The position numbers and the translations under genes are program-made. Positions 1 through 10,655 of a stretch of 64,000 bases of DNA are shown one piece after another; within the stretch, counting starts at the first letter, position 1; the number at the start of each line of letters is the position of its first letter. The stretch comes from Scalesia atractyloides (Eukaryota > Streptophyta > Magnoliopsida > Asterales > Asteraceae). A model generated the notes under the pieces. That model was not told the origin of the DNA. It ran no database searches and was given only the letters and a program-made list of their open reading frames with translations. The DNA lies in the NCBI GenBank assembly GCA_947069175.1, contig CAMTDV010000027.1, positions 41,181,369 through 41,245,368 of the forward strand. The letters run 5' to 3'.

Positions 1-957
1 GCATCCACTTGTTCCCACTTATCTCGACTCGATTCAAATGTGCACGACACTTTTGGTCAAATGATCCACTTGGCTTTGTCCTTTCCTTCGACCAACATTC
101 TAAGGACCATGAGGCATAATTGGTAGATATTGTCATGTTTTAGATGATAGGATCCGTGATAATAGACTAAGAGGGATTGACAACAGGATCAATAATGGTG
201 TCCAAAAATAAAACAAATACTGATTGAAGATGGAGATCTCAAAACCTTAAAAAGATTAGGATACTAGTGGCTATGGTGGTTCCAACGACAGTATAAGGAT
301 GGTTTAGGTTGCATATTTGCAGCAAACATAATTGTGCTGGTTGTGTATTTACACTCGAAAAAAAAAATAACCAGAATTTGAAAAGTAAGTGCGCTTGGTG
401 GCGTGGGTGATTTGGTTGTTGGGTGGGTTCTTGATCAATTTTGATAATGTTTGTGGATGATGGTTCTAGGTTGGGATCGAGGTGGCGTAGAAATGAAAAA
501 AAAATGATACGTAAAGAGATGGTGGTCTGAAAACAATACTCAGCTGCGGAAGGTGGTTCTGAGATACACGACTGGCCATAGTTGATACGTGGGAGGGATA
601 GAATTTCCGAAATTATGTGAAGGTATCCGAGATTTTAATCAAATGAATCTGTATAATACAACGTTACAAGGAACAAAGAGCCAAGAACCCTAACAGGTTG
701 AACTAACCATAATATATTCTAGACATGCATGTAAGAAAGTAATAGTTATATACCAAAAAACTTATATGCAACGTACATGAACTTATAATGAAAAGTTGAA
801 AACTCTGTACACAACTACTTCTAATTTTAGTACAACAAAATTAAAGACTAAATTCATGAGTTAACAACAACATTTATATTGTTGTTCGCGGTTGAGTTAC
901 AAGATGTAGTTTATGTCGACCCTCGTCGGCCCGTTTTGGGCAATCCTTACTTTGTGA
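1..957. other. Gene-free stretch downstream of the TPX2-domain gene
   Basis: No protein-coding signature or RNA gene was recognised. The upper end (roughly 800-957) lies directly downstream of the stop codon of the minus-strand TPX2-domain gene and should include its 3' untranslated region. I could not pick a poly(A) signal with confidence. Confidence 0.5.
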
Positions 958-3724
958 TTACTTATTCCTCTTGGGATTTGGAGTAATACTACGCCGTCCC
1001 TTGAGAGGTGTAGCCCGTGAAGACGAGCCCCTTCCATCCATGGATAAATGGCGTGTACCATTGCAGCTCCTTCCCCGGGTTAAGTTAGGTGATTTGGCAC
1101 GGGTCACGGGCATCTGTAAATTTTATACAATTTTTCAATACTAAAGTAGAAAATATCCACCCACTCGCAAATGAAATACAAGCATTCACTATGCTTTTGT
1201 GGTTGTGAAACCGTTATTCTAACACGATGCCTAAAGTCTAGTTAGTTGGACAAACACGACAAAGGCCTAACATGAGTAACCAGGTTTTTGGTTGGCAAGT
1301 CTTAACATATTGAATATACATGTCGTGTTTCCGTTGACATGTCTAGCCCCCGGTTAATCAAACAGGTCATTTGCGGTTGTACTAAAATTAAATGGGTCGA
1401 ACCATCAACAAGGTTAAAATAAGTATAACAAAATTAAAAGTTCAAACCGCCAACCCGATCCAGTTACACCATGTTTAATTGGTTAATTTTATTACAACCC
1501 ATTTACATCTTGATTCCAACTCATATACAACTCATTTAATCTGTTTATCTTGCCAACCAGTTTAGATAATAAACAGGTCACACAGGTGTTTGGGTTACTT
1601 TTCATAAGTGTGTGAATTTGGGTTGATGTCTTTGACATGATTAAATATATGAGTCATATTCGGGTTTATCAATTGAACCCATAAACCTGGAAACCCAAAA
1701 CTACAAACCCGTTAGCGCGACACAATTACCACAGTGAAACATTCTAATGCAAAGATACCAATAAGGATGAAAAGGAGGTAAGATTTTGTTTCTATCTTGC
1801 TATAAAATAGAGTAAAATATATAAACAGAATTTCGTTTCCATTGCTGGTTTTGGCGTGCTTAGAGGTTGCTATTTGTTTGTGGAATTATTTAATCTCATT
1901 TTTTAACTACTTTGATATAATAAAAGGAAAAGTGGATTTAATAATCCAAACCATTGCCTGATAATAATTCATACTAGCAATGTGACCAACGACACTCCTA
2001 AAGTTCACTTTGTTTCCAAGGGAAATTCCACTATAACGGAAAAGTAGCTCCGTATGCCCCCCTAATGAACAATTGACTGATAATATCCTTGTGGCAGTGT
2101 TGTAAATTGTTTTAACTACTCCATTAGAGTGGGATTGTCATTGGCAACAAAAGTGAAAGTTATGAGTGTCACTAGTCACATTGTCAGTAAGGATTATTAT
2201 TGGTCAATGAGTCATAGTTTAGATTATTAAAATCCACTTGCCTTTACAAAATGATCAAATATAAAGTATATGTTGTTTATTTGTTTAAGATGATGAAAGG
2301 TCATGTACCTTTTTAGGTTCAAACTTGCGTGGAGGTTCTTCATAGTAAAAACTTGGAACAGTATGTGCTTTTACAACCATGCCCTTTCTGAGCTCCTTTA
2401 TAGCTGCTTCTTCCTCTTCCTACCATTAACATCAAGCAAAGTTTATGAAAAAGAAAGACATGCTTTGGGTAACGGGTCAAACCGGGTTGAGACTACACCG
2501 CAGAACTTTTGAGGTCCGCCATCACTTTTTGTAACTTGTATGAAACTGATCCATTATACATACAAAACAACATTATCAAAATCATTATCTTAATTATTGA
2601 GATGTTTTTACAATTTTGGCCATTTGATCCCTTGTCTCAACAAAATCGACAGACTTTAGGTAGAGCCAAGTATAGCAATACATTACCATGGCCCTCATTT
2701 GGCTTTCCATCTTCTCTGCTTCCAAAGCTTGGTGCTTTTGCTCTAGCTTCATATGGAACTAGAAAATATACCACTTATAAGAACAAAATGTTATTACTTA
2801 GATGATCCTTGTTGGGTTACAAAAGCTTTGTATAATATCTTTCGCTATCATCGGTAGCTGGTAATCAATCATATCAACGTTTTCATGTATTTGAAAATCT
2901 ATCTATGGTAACTTTTATGAAGTTTATATTTTTATTTTTCATGGGTAAATTGCATCTAAAAGAACATAGTTTCAACCAATTTCTATTTTAGGAAATGTAC
3001 TTCCAAAATCAAGGGAGCCTTGAAGGGCTTTATAATCATATAAAGGACATACTGTATAACTAAGTAAGATAATTTCTACGAGAAATTGCAGAAAAAAATG
3101 CAAGTTGAACTAGGAAATTACCTCCTTACGTTTCTCAGCACGTTCAGCACTTCTAAACGAGGGAGCTACTCCAATCGTTACTCCTGGTAATCGAGATCTG
3201 GCTGACTGCGCAGAAACATATATATATTATAAATCAAAATGAAAAATCAAAAAATATATTAGAAGAGGATACAGACAAGCTAAAGTGTACCTATATTCTT
3301 CATCATGACATTAGCTGTCACTTATTAGTTGCAGTTTTATTAATTATGCAATGGAATCAAAGTGTCAAAGTGTATTAAACCATGCAAGTGATGGTCTAAG
3401 AAGAACTCATTATCCAAAACATATGAAATCGTACATGGAAGCTATAAAAGCACATCATTTCACTTGATCTGATGCATGTGATTACTCATGTACTCTTTTC
3501 ATCCAGAAAAATAATTTGCCTTCTTTCCCACTTGCTGGTACTCAAAAATAAGTACATATCATGTTTCATAATTGGAAGAACCAACAAGTGTCTTCACCCC
3601 TAACTAATTACTATTATTAGGTGACAATAGTCATTTTCATATATATCAAAATTGGAGAATGATAGATCATGAAGAATATGTATACCGGTGGGGTCTTATC
3701 TTCATCTTCAATTCCATTGCCCAT
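958..3724 (-). CDS. TPX2-domain (WVD2/WDL-like) microtubule-binding protein, five coding exons
   Basis: Five minus-strand exons splice cleanly at GT-AG sites: 3724-3686, 3205-3122, 2758-2687, 2419-2309 and 1113-958. All junctions are phase 0, giving a predicted 153-residue protein ending in TAA at 958-960. It starts MGNGIEDEDKTPP. Exon 2 holds VAPSFRSAERAEKRKE, exon 3 KLEQKHQALEAEK, exon 4 EEEEAAIKELRKGMVVKA followed by VPSFYYEEPP, and exon 5 PVTRAKSPNL with a basic tail. This order is the C-terminal TPX2 (KLEG) domain of the plant WVD2/WDL family, whose members bind cortical microtubules and affect organ twisting. The protein is almost all domain and shorter than WVD2. Exon 1 begins just after an acceptor (CTGCAG), so the 5' UTR, or less likely more coding sequence, lies upstream beyond a Copia insertion. 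The family call is from remembered motifs; the exon structure is read directly. Confidence 0.86.
1270..1740. repeat. GGGT/ACCC-rich dispersed repeat in the last intron
   Basis: The last intron (1114-2308) contains a stretch with many gggtt, aaacccg and acccat words. Similar composition recurs at 14590-14760 and 15190-15356. It resembles the remains of a common non-autonomous (possibly hAT-like) plant repeat. Terminal repeats could not be fixed, so the class is uncertain. Confidence 0.3.
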
Positions 3725-4575
3725 CACCTGCAGGAATCAGTGAAGAATAAATATTAACTACTGGAGTGATGCGTTCTAAGTCATTTGAAGTCTGAAGATG
3801 CTCCTAATGTTGTTTAGTCTAGATTACTAATTTCTTTGTTTGCGAGAAAATTAATGAGAAGACAATATTTATTTTTTCAAGGTTGATGGACAAAGGAGTT
3901 ATTGTACCAAATCATAACAAACTATCATGCTATTGATAAAGAAGATTCGCCCCTGAGAACTAACATAGAAGCACAAAACAGGTCTAACCACCATTTTAGG
4001 TAACTGTAGTTGATTGCATTCCCTTCATTATTTTGAATTTTCTCCTTGTGCACTTTTTATCTTTTCTATAACTACTGCATGCAAAGATTTTGTTACTAGG
4101 AAAATGAATGTTGTGCTTAAACTCGAGTAGGCCCATGTGTATAACCCAGATATCAACTAAAAAGTATTAAATACGAAAATACAAGGTGAGCTCAATGTGA
4201 TGGGCCAAATGTTTGAAGATTGTAACTACTCAAAAACATGCTCAAATGCTTGGGTTCCTGCATATCTTTTGGTAGTGCCTCAACCTTTTGTGGAAAGATG
4301 TGTGCCAAAAGTGCTTACACTTCTCATCACCTCACAGGTTGGGAGTTGGGGCCACTACCCTGATGAGTTCTAGGCGAAACACGTGACCGGTGATCATAAG
4401 TAGGAAGGAACAGCTGGTTAAGTTTTTTTTTTTAAACAGCAGTCTTTTTAGGACCATATCTTGAATTTTCTATATGGTTGTGCAGTGTCTGATTTGAAAT
4501 AAATGTCAGGTAGTCAATGTTCCATAGACACCAAGGACACAAAGAAGAGTAGGTATCTATTAACTTTATCATAAC
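3725..4575. other. Non-coding stretch between TPX2 exon 1 and the Copia element
   Basis: No open exon or repeat boundary was recognised apart from the splice acceptor next to the first coding exon. If the 5' UTR exon proposed near 10361 is right, this is part of a long leader intron. Bases 4571-4575 (ataac) are the left target-site duplication of the Copia element. Confidence 0.45.
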
Positions 4576-4741
4576 CAATGAACTGTAAGGTTCTGTAATT
4601 GTTGTGTTTATTTGTTGATGATAAGAGGATACAAAGCAGCCCATTATATAGGGCAAGAAGATACAATTTAGACCCTCTAGACTAATAAATATAGGACTCT
4701 TGGAGTAACATTAATAATAACTTAAGACTCTTAGTCTAACA
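4576..4741 (-). repeat. Copia-1 3' LTR
   Basis: The 166-bp repeat matches 9106-9270 except for about six substitutions or single-base indels. In element orientation it starts TGTTAGACT. A G-rich tract (GCGGGGAA, 4742-4749) lies directly upstream as the polypurine tract. The terminal bases at the other end (cattg) depend on taking ATAAC as the target duplication. Confidence 0.9.
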
Positions 4742-5905
4742 TTCCCCGCAAGTAGGGCTGGGGAACGACCTGCAACTTGGACCTTAAAAACAGGAAGCGC
4801 TGAGAAGGAAGTGGCTTGGTGAAGACATCTGCAATTTGATCACTTGTACAAATATACTGAACATTTAGTGTTCTTTGAGCCACTTGTTCACGAACGAAGT
4901 GAAAATCAACCTCAATGTGTTTTGTTCGAGCATGGAAAACAGGATTGGCAGAAAGGTAGGTGGCTCCCAGATTGTCACACCAAAGGATCGGGGGCTTTTT
5001 GACTGAAAACCCGAGTTCATGTAGAAGCGACTTTAACCAAATCAATTCAGCAACGGTATCAGCAAGTGCCTTGTACTCAGACTCGGTTGAAGATCGTGAA
5101 ACTGTCCGTTGTTTACGAGTAGACCAAGAGATAAGGTTTGATCCAAGATAAATGGCAAACCCCCCGGTGGATCGACGGTCGACGGGGCATCCGCCCAATC
5201 AGAGTCAGCGAAGGCCTGGACCGTGGAGGGTTGGTTTTGCCAATGGACATCAGTAAAGGCCTGCAAGGAGGAGCACGATGTGTGACGAATAACAAGACCC
5301 AAATTTTTAGTCCCTTTTAAGGAGCATAGAATGCGTTTAACAGCCGACCAATGGTTCTCAGTAGGGGCATTCATGAACTGACATACACGGTTCACAGTGA
5401 AAGCAATATCTGGGCGAGAGAGAGTGGCATACTGTAAAGCCCCGACAACTTGGCGATACCGCACAGGGTCAGAAAGTGGCGGACTGTCATCAATGGTAAG
5501 CACCTGGGAAGGACACATAGGGGAAGACACTGGTTTACAATCTGAGAGACCGGATCGTTGAAGAGTGTATAATAAATACTTCCGTTGTGACAAGATAAGG
5601 TCTTTGTTACGATGGACAACCTCAATCCCCAAAAAATAATGGAGTTTACCCAGATCTTTAATGACAAAGGTGGAGCTTAGCTGATTGATGAAGTTATCAA
5701 TGACTGTTTGCTTGTTGCCAGTGATGATAATGTCGTAGACATATACAAGAACATAAGCAAGAGTTGCACGGTTGTTCATAATGAATAATGAAGGATCCGT
5801 CTTCGACCCACAGAAACCAAGTTGGTGAAGAACAGTAGATAGCCGATGGAACCATGCCCGGGGGGCTTGTTTGAGCCCATAAAGGGACTTATGAAGAAGG
5901 CACAC
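4731..5905 (-). pseudogene. Copia-1 reverse transcriptase C-terminal half and RNase H, frameshifted
   Basis: Frame 1 (5905 to about 5160) carries SLYGLKQAPRAWF, DLGKLHYFLGIE and VRYRQVVGALQYATLSRPDI, typical Copia reverse transcriptase motifs. The catalytic YVDD box reads YVYD (TAC at 5735-5737 in place of an Asp codon), which removes one metal-binding aspartate. A frameshift near 5170-5200 moves RNase H into a second frame (5198 to 4731) containing STGGFAIYLG, SSTESEYKAL, KHIEVDFHFVRE and IADVFTKPLP. This frame ends inside the 3' LTR. The region is clearly dead coding sequence of the element. Confidence 0.92.
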
Positions 5906-5989
5906 ATGATTTGGTTTTCCTGGGTCAGCAAAGCCTGGTGATTGCTTTATGTAAATGGTCTCGGCTAAATCACCGTGTAAGAAGGCATT

Positions 5990-7060
5990 TTATACATCTA
6001 ATTGACGGAGAGACCATTCATTTGTCACAGCAAGAGATAAAAGAACCCAAATTGTGGTAGCTTTGATGACTGGACTGAAAGTTTCATGATAATCAACACC
6101 GGGTTGTTGTGTAAACCCTTTGGCAACAAGGCGTGCTTTATGCCTAGTAACCACGCCGTGGGGATCTGTCTTCAACCTGTAAACCCACTTACAGTCAACA
6201 ACATTAGTATTAGGGACATAGGGAACTAAGGACCATGTTCCGTTCTTGCGAAGTGCTTCAAACTCCTCGGTCATGGCCAGACGCCACTCCGGGGATTTGT
6301 TGGCAATGGTAAAAGAGGTAGGTTCAATAGGGGGTGAGGTAGTAGTGGCTGTGTAGGCAGAGGGATTATAGGGAGTGGTGTGTTTAGGATTTTGGCGTAG
6401 GTGAGCTGGACGAGGCCGTGGAGGTGGTGGAGGCGGAATGGGAGTATTCTGCTGAAGGGTAGAGGAACTAGGGACCGAGGAAGGTGGGTCGGGTGAAGGT
6501 GAAAATGTGGATTGTGAGGGAGTAGAGGGTTGTGGTGATGATGGTTCAGAGATGGAAGGGATAGTGGTGGTAACTGGCGGATCAATGTGGTCAGTGGTGT
6601 TTAGTGGATTAGGTGTGTGATGTGGAATGGGTTCAGGAAAAATGGACACATAAGGAGATATAGGTGTGGCGGATGATGGGGATAGTGGGGAAACGGGAAT
6701 TTGAAAAGGGAAGACTGTTTCATTGTAACGCACATGTCTGACTATATATATTTTTTCTATTGTGGGGTCAAAACAACGACAACCGTGATGATGAGGGCTG
6801 TAACCAAGGAAAATACAAGGCGTGGATCTAAAATCCATTTTGTGACGATTATACGGACGTAGATAGGGAAAACATTGACATACAAAAACACAGAGGAAGG
6901 AGTAATTCGGTTTACGATTAAAAATTTGATAGAAGGGAGATTTATTGGAAGAGGTTCTGGATGGAAGGCGATTAATGAGGTACACAGCGGTTTCGAATGC
7001 AAAGTGCCAGAAACGTTGTGGTAGGTAAGAATGGGCAAGGAGGGCCAACCCGGTTTCCAC
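5990..7060 (-). pseudogene. Copia-1 integrase C-terminal half and start of reverse transcriptase
   Basis: The frame begins METGLALLAHSYLPQRFW, the segment after the integrase catalytic glutamate. It continues through TAVYLINRLPS and the CIFLGYSPHHHGCRC region of the integrase C-terminus. A long Pro/Ser/Thr-rich linker follows, then the start of the reverse transcriptase with GTWSLVPYVP, NVVDCKWVYRLK and KARLVAKGFTQQPGVDYHETF. It stops at 5990; the rest of the reverse transcriptase continues from 5905 after a break. The linker between integrase and reverse transcriptase is usual for Copia polyproteins. Confidence 0.9.
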
Positions 7061-7128
7061 AACATGACGATTACGGCGTTCAACAATTCCATTTTGTTCA
7101 CTAGTGTATGGACAAGAACGACGATGAA

Positions 7129-8106
7129 TTATACCAAGCTTGTTGAAGAAGGGAGAAAGGTTACGAAACTCCCCTCCCCAATCAGTTTGTATACTTTTAG
7201 TTTGGTGTTGAACTGACGTTCAACCATGGTGACAAAGTTGGTAAATGTGGTGAAAACATCTGATTTCTTAACAAGCGGATAATACCACATGAAACGTGAG
7301 TGATGGTCAACACACAATAAAAAGAAGCGATGTCCGTCAAGAGACACAATAGGAGAAGGTCCCCAAACATCACAGTAAATTAAATCCAAAACATTACGAC
7401 TTTGAAAAGTAGAATGATGCAAGGTAAGTTTGGAGGATTTTCCCAATTGACAAGCAGTATATAAAGAAGAACATAATTTTGAAGAAACAGGTAACGAATT
7501 ATTTGAAATAAGCATATGAAAAACACGTTCATGAGGGTGGCCAAGACGTTGATGCCAAATGGTAGAGGAAGCTTTAGTTGCTGTAAAGACCTGTTTAGGA
7601 ATTGGCTTAAGTTGTGGAAGTCGAAGCGAGTAGAGACCATTATCACTTGGACCCATTAGAAGGGTAGTGTGTGAAGACTCGTCCTTCACAGCAAAAAAAG
7701 AAGAGTGAAACTCAAAATAAACATCATTATCTGAGCAAAATTGTTTAACAGATAGTAAGTTATTTTGAATGACAGGTACGTGAAGAATATCAGATAGTTT
7801 AAATGTTTTATTAGGTGAGAAAATTTTGGAAGATCCAATGTGTAAAATGGGTAAAGGCTTACCATCACCAACATGGAGTGAGTCAATACCTGAATAGACC
7901 TCAGAGTTGTTAATATTCGTCAAGTCAGGAGTAACATGGCCATTATCACCCGTGTCTGGGAGCGAAGTAGTACCAGAGGTTGATCCAGTCTCTGAGAACG
8001 AGGCAAAATTGGCCTCAGGAGCAGACCGAGAAGAGGCAGCAGATTGGTTTGGGCACTGGGATGGTAGGTGACCAATGCCACAACGATTACAATGACCGTA
8101 CACCAT
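7129..8106 (-). pseudogene. Copia-1 zinc knuckle, protease, GAG-pre-integrase and integrase core
   Basis: The frame starts just before a CCHC zinc knuckle (CNRCGIGHLPSQC). A protease-like region follows with LPDTGDNGHVTPDL: the DTG triad is present, but the surrounding residues differ from the usual Copia form. It continues with LSDILHVPVIQNNLLSV, then the GAG-pre-integrase segment IWHQRLGHPHERVF and the integrase core with YCDVWGPSPI and a second acidic residue in CVDHHSRF. The frame is lost near 7200, before the catalytic glutamate. The missing segment and a stop separate it from the piece starting at 7060. Confidence 0.88.
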
Positions 8107-8159
8107 GTTATGTGTTGAGGCCCACGCAAATTGTCGTGTGGGAGCAGCCCTAGTATTGT

Positions 8160-9040
8160 CACGCCCCTATTGGTGCCACGGTATTGTCCGCGATTAGCAC
8201 CCCTACGGTTGTTACGGTTTGGCGCGGGTCGTGAGGCATAGAGGGCGTGTGGTGGGCTGATAGGGTTTAACTGATAGCTCAACTGGGATGCTAGTTGTTG
8301 CAATTGTGTAAGTGAAGAAGTAGGAGTAGTAAAAGAGTTACCCGTGGTGGCAGTAAAAGCCTGAGAAGATGTACCAGAAGCATCAGACAGTGACTTGTGC
8401 AACATGAAGTCACGATCAGAAAGCAATCCATGTAGTTCATTGAAGGTGATTGGCGGGGGCGTGCCAAAAGGTTAGACTTCAGCCCGCTATACTCATCACG
8501 TAAACCAGAAATTGTAAGCATGACCATATCTTTATCTTTCATCGGCTCACCTATATTTGCCAAGGCTGAGGCATATTCCATAGCGCGGGATAAGTAGGTA
8601 ATAGGTGTTTCGTCTCCCTTCATCATGATCCGAAGTAATTGAGTTTTTAATGTGAATTCTCGTGAGGCAGTGTTGGGTGCATATGCACGTTCCAGGGAAA
8701 GCCAAAGGTCCCTGGAAGTAGTGCCCTGCACATGTTGAAAGGAAGCCTCAGAGATGGTGGACAGAATAAGCATGCGAACATGCGCTTCATTGGCAATCCA
8801 CCGGAGGTAATTGGGGTTATCAGTGGTGGAGGTTTCACCTTCTTTGGATGGTTCGATTGGGATTTTAGGATCTGGGTAGGGGATGGTTCCAGTAACATAA
8901 TCATACAAGTTATTAGTGATTAAAAAAGGTTCAAGCATTGCTTTCCAGTACCCATAATTTGTGGGGGTAAGGGTGAAGGGGAACTTGTGACTGTTGTGAC
9001 CAGCTTTCTCAGCAGAAGTGAAGGTGGCAAGTTGCGCCAT
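8160..9040 (-). pseudogene. Copia-1 gag, split by frameshifts
   Basis: The likely start is the ATG at 9040-9038, about 50 bp inside the primer binding site; longer upstream frames run into the LTR. The protein has TPTNYGYWKAMLEPFL, LWLSLERAYAPNT and TPITYLSRAMEYASALANIG, which fit the UBN2/DUF4219-type gag of Copia elements that packages element RNA. Near 8450 the frame shifts, and the gag tail continues in another frame (SLTQLQQLASQLSYQL, then an Asn/Arg-rich stretch) to about 8160. A second shift precedes the zinc knuckle at 8106. Confidence 0.87.
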
Positions 9041-9091
9041 GGTTGGCTGGAAAAAGAAAAAAAGGGGAGATGTGCTGCTGTGGATTGTGTT

Positions 9092-9105
9092 GGCTCTGGA
9101 TACCA
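9092..9105 (-). other. Copia-1 primer binding site
   Basis: Directly inside the 5' LTR the minus strand reads TGGTATCCAGAGCC. This is the usual initiator-Met tRNA complement (TGGTATCAGAGCC) with one extra C. It marks where minus-strand DNA synthesis would begin. Confidence 0.85.
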
Positions 9106-9270
9106 CAATGAACCGTAAGGTTCTGTAATTGTTGTGTTTATTTGTTGATAATAAGATGATACAAAGCAGCCCATTATATAGGCAAGAAGATACAATTTAG
9201 ACCCTCTAGACTAATAAATATAGGACTTTTGGAGTAACATTAATAATAACTTAAGACTCTTAGTCTAACA
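9106..9270 (-). repeat. Copia-1 5' LTR
   Basis: The 165-bp repeat is the partner of 4576-4741 and is followed on the plus strand by the target duplication ATAAC (9271-9275). The differences between the two LTRs indicate an insertion that is not very recent. Confidence 0.9.
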
Positions 9271-9275
9271 ATAAC

Positions 9276-10360
9276 CACAAACTTCGAAATAGTTAATTAA
9301 CAGCTAAGAAGCAACCCCGAAAAGGAAAAAAAACAAAGGTAAGCCTCCAAATACAAAACCTAAACAGAGACGCCAATTTATGAAGTAATATGCATAGGCC
9401 ACCCAATTATTGAGAATGTTTACCTAAGACCAACCAAATTTCAAAACCTCATTCATGCAACTAAAATACCAATCTGGCTCAAATTTAAACTCCAGCCAAA
9501 ACGAGCTCATAGTTTGCTAACCGCTGATCAATAGTTTTAACAACAAGTGTCTTTCACTGTTGCTAATATATCCTAACAAGCCTTTTATGCAAAATTTCTT
9601 CTGCAAATGCACAGAACAAAATGTAAACCTTGACACACTAGGTCGTGGACTCTGTCGTCAAGGCTCACCTAGGTGAGAGCCTAGGCCCTCTTTTCAGGCG
9701 CAGCGTAGCCTTCTGGCCTCGCTTCGCTTCAAAAGCCACACTTCAGGCCCTCGGGCACATTTTTCAAGCCACATTCCGGCCAAACATCGCCTGAACCGCT
9801 CTGAAACAATAATACCAGCCCTAACCAAATCAACCTAAAAACAGCCTAAACAAGACTATAACATGTCTAAAACCCCAATAAAATATGCGTCTCGCTTATA
9901 AAAGCCCTCGTTTTTTAAACGCCTTGTCTTCAACAACTATGGTAGTGAAAAACTGAACCCCAAAGGCTGCGACCGTATCACACACGAGATATTTGGCGTT
10001 GACTGGCCTCATTTCACATTTGATGAGCCTCTGAAAGCTCCCATCATATGATGAGGTCAATAACCCACGCATTGCAGACCTATTTTTATTATCTTAATTC
10101 GTAAACTGTAGCACCTTAACTCCGAAATATGTATGCAAAATGCAAATAACACATTGCATAAATAAAATAATAAAATATTCTATGCATGTTTCTTCAAATT
10201 TCAATTTCGTCCACATAAACAAACCCTAAAAATCTAAAATCAAACGTATGAGCGCTCACATATACAAAATCAGACCAACATCATGACGCTTGCATAAAAA
10301 CTCAACAATTACAGAATAATTCATACAGTTTACAGCAGATCGTTAGGAAAAACTACATAC
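9276..10360. other. Gene-free stretch between Copia-1 and the candidate leader exon
   Basis: No coding sequence was recognised. At 9640-9910 there is a more G+C-rich patch of short degenerate words (caggcgcagcg, cctcgcttcgcttc, aagccac), probably the remnant of a dispersed repeat. If the leader exon at 10361 belongs to the TPX2-domain gene, this is intron sequence. Confidence 0.4.
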
Positions 10361-10655
10361 GAGTTGATGTTTTGCGATCTTCACAGTCTATAAAAGGAAT
10401 TGTTGCGTTTGAGATTTTGAAAACGAAGAAACGAAAACCTAAATCCTTCTGCATTATCTATCTCTGTGTCTGAATTGAATGGTGGATCATGAGTCTCCAT
10501 CGTGGAAGCCGTTATTCTCGGTTTGTTGTTTATTTGCGTGACTTCGATTTGGTGATCCCTACAAAAATAATGTACCACGGTTAAGCAGATACGTACAACT
10601 CACCGTTACGTGTTGTATTTTTTAGTTTAGCCCCTCTTGTTTTCGTTAATATAAA
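10361..10655 (-). promoter_or_regulatory. Candidate promoter and 5' UTR exon of the TPX2-domain gene
   Basis: On the minus strand a TATA-like TATATTAA lies at 10653-10646. About 285 bases downstream there is a good splice donor, CTC|GTATGT, with the exon ending at 10361. The interval contains a small upstream frame starting METHDPPFNSDTE that ends in TGA before the donor. None of the plausible donors I tested keeps this frame open into the exon at 3724, so it would be an upstream ORF in a leader exon. Spacing and orientation fit, but no transcript evidence is available and it could belong to something else. Confidence 0.3.

Larger units (their letters stand above)
4576..9270 (-). mobile_element. 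Copia-1: complete but inactivated Ty1/copia LTR retrotransposon
   Basis: The element has two LTRs of about 165 bp, a primer binding site and a polypurine tract. Its minus-strand coding region runs gag, zinc knuckle, protease, integrase, reverse transcriptase, RNase H, the Copia order. ATAAC occurs directly outside both ends (4571-4575 and 9271-9275), a 5-bp target-site duplication. The short LTRs and compact length of about 4.7 kb suggest an Ale/Retrofit- or Ivana-type lineage (inference). The coding region is broken by several frameshifts and the reverse transcriptase active site is altered, so it cannot be autonomous. The element lies in the same orientation as the neighbouring TPX2-domain gene. 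Confidence 0.93.

Noticed and set aside
10381..10578. Protein-coding first exon METHDPPFNSDTE for the TPX2-domain gene
   Set aside because: None of the plausible donors I tested in this frame joins the exon at 3724 without creating a stop. It is better treated as an upstream ORF in a possible leader exon.
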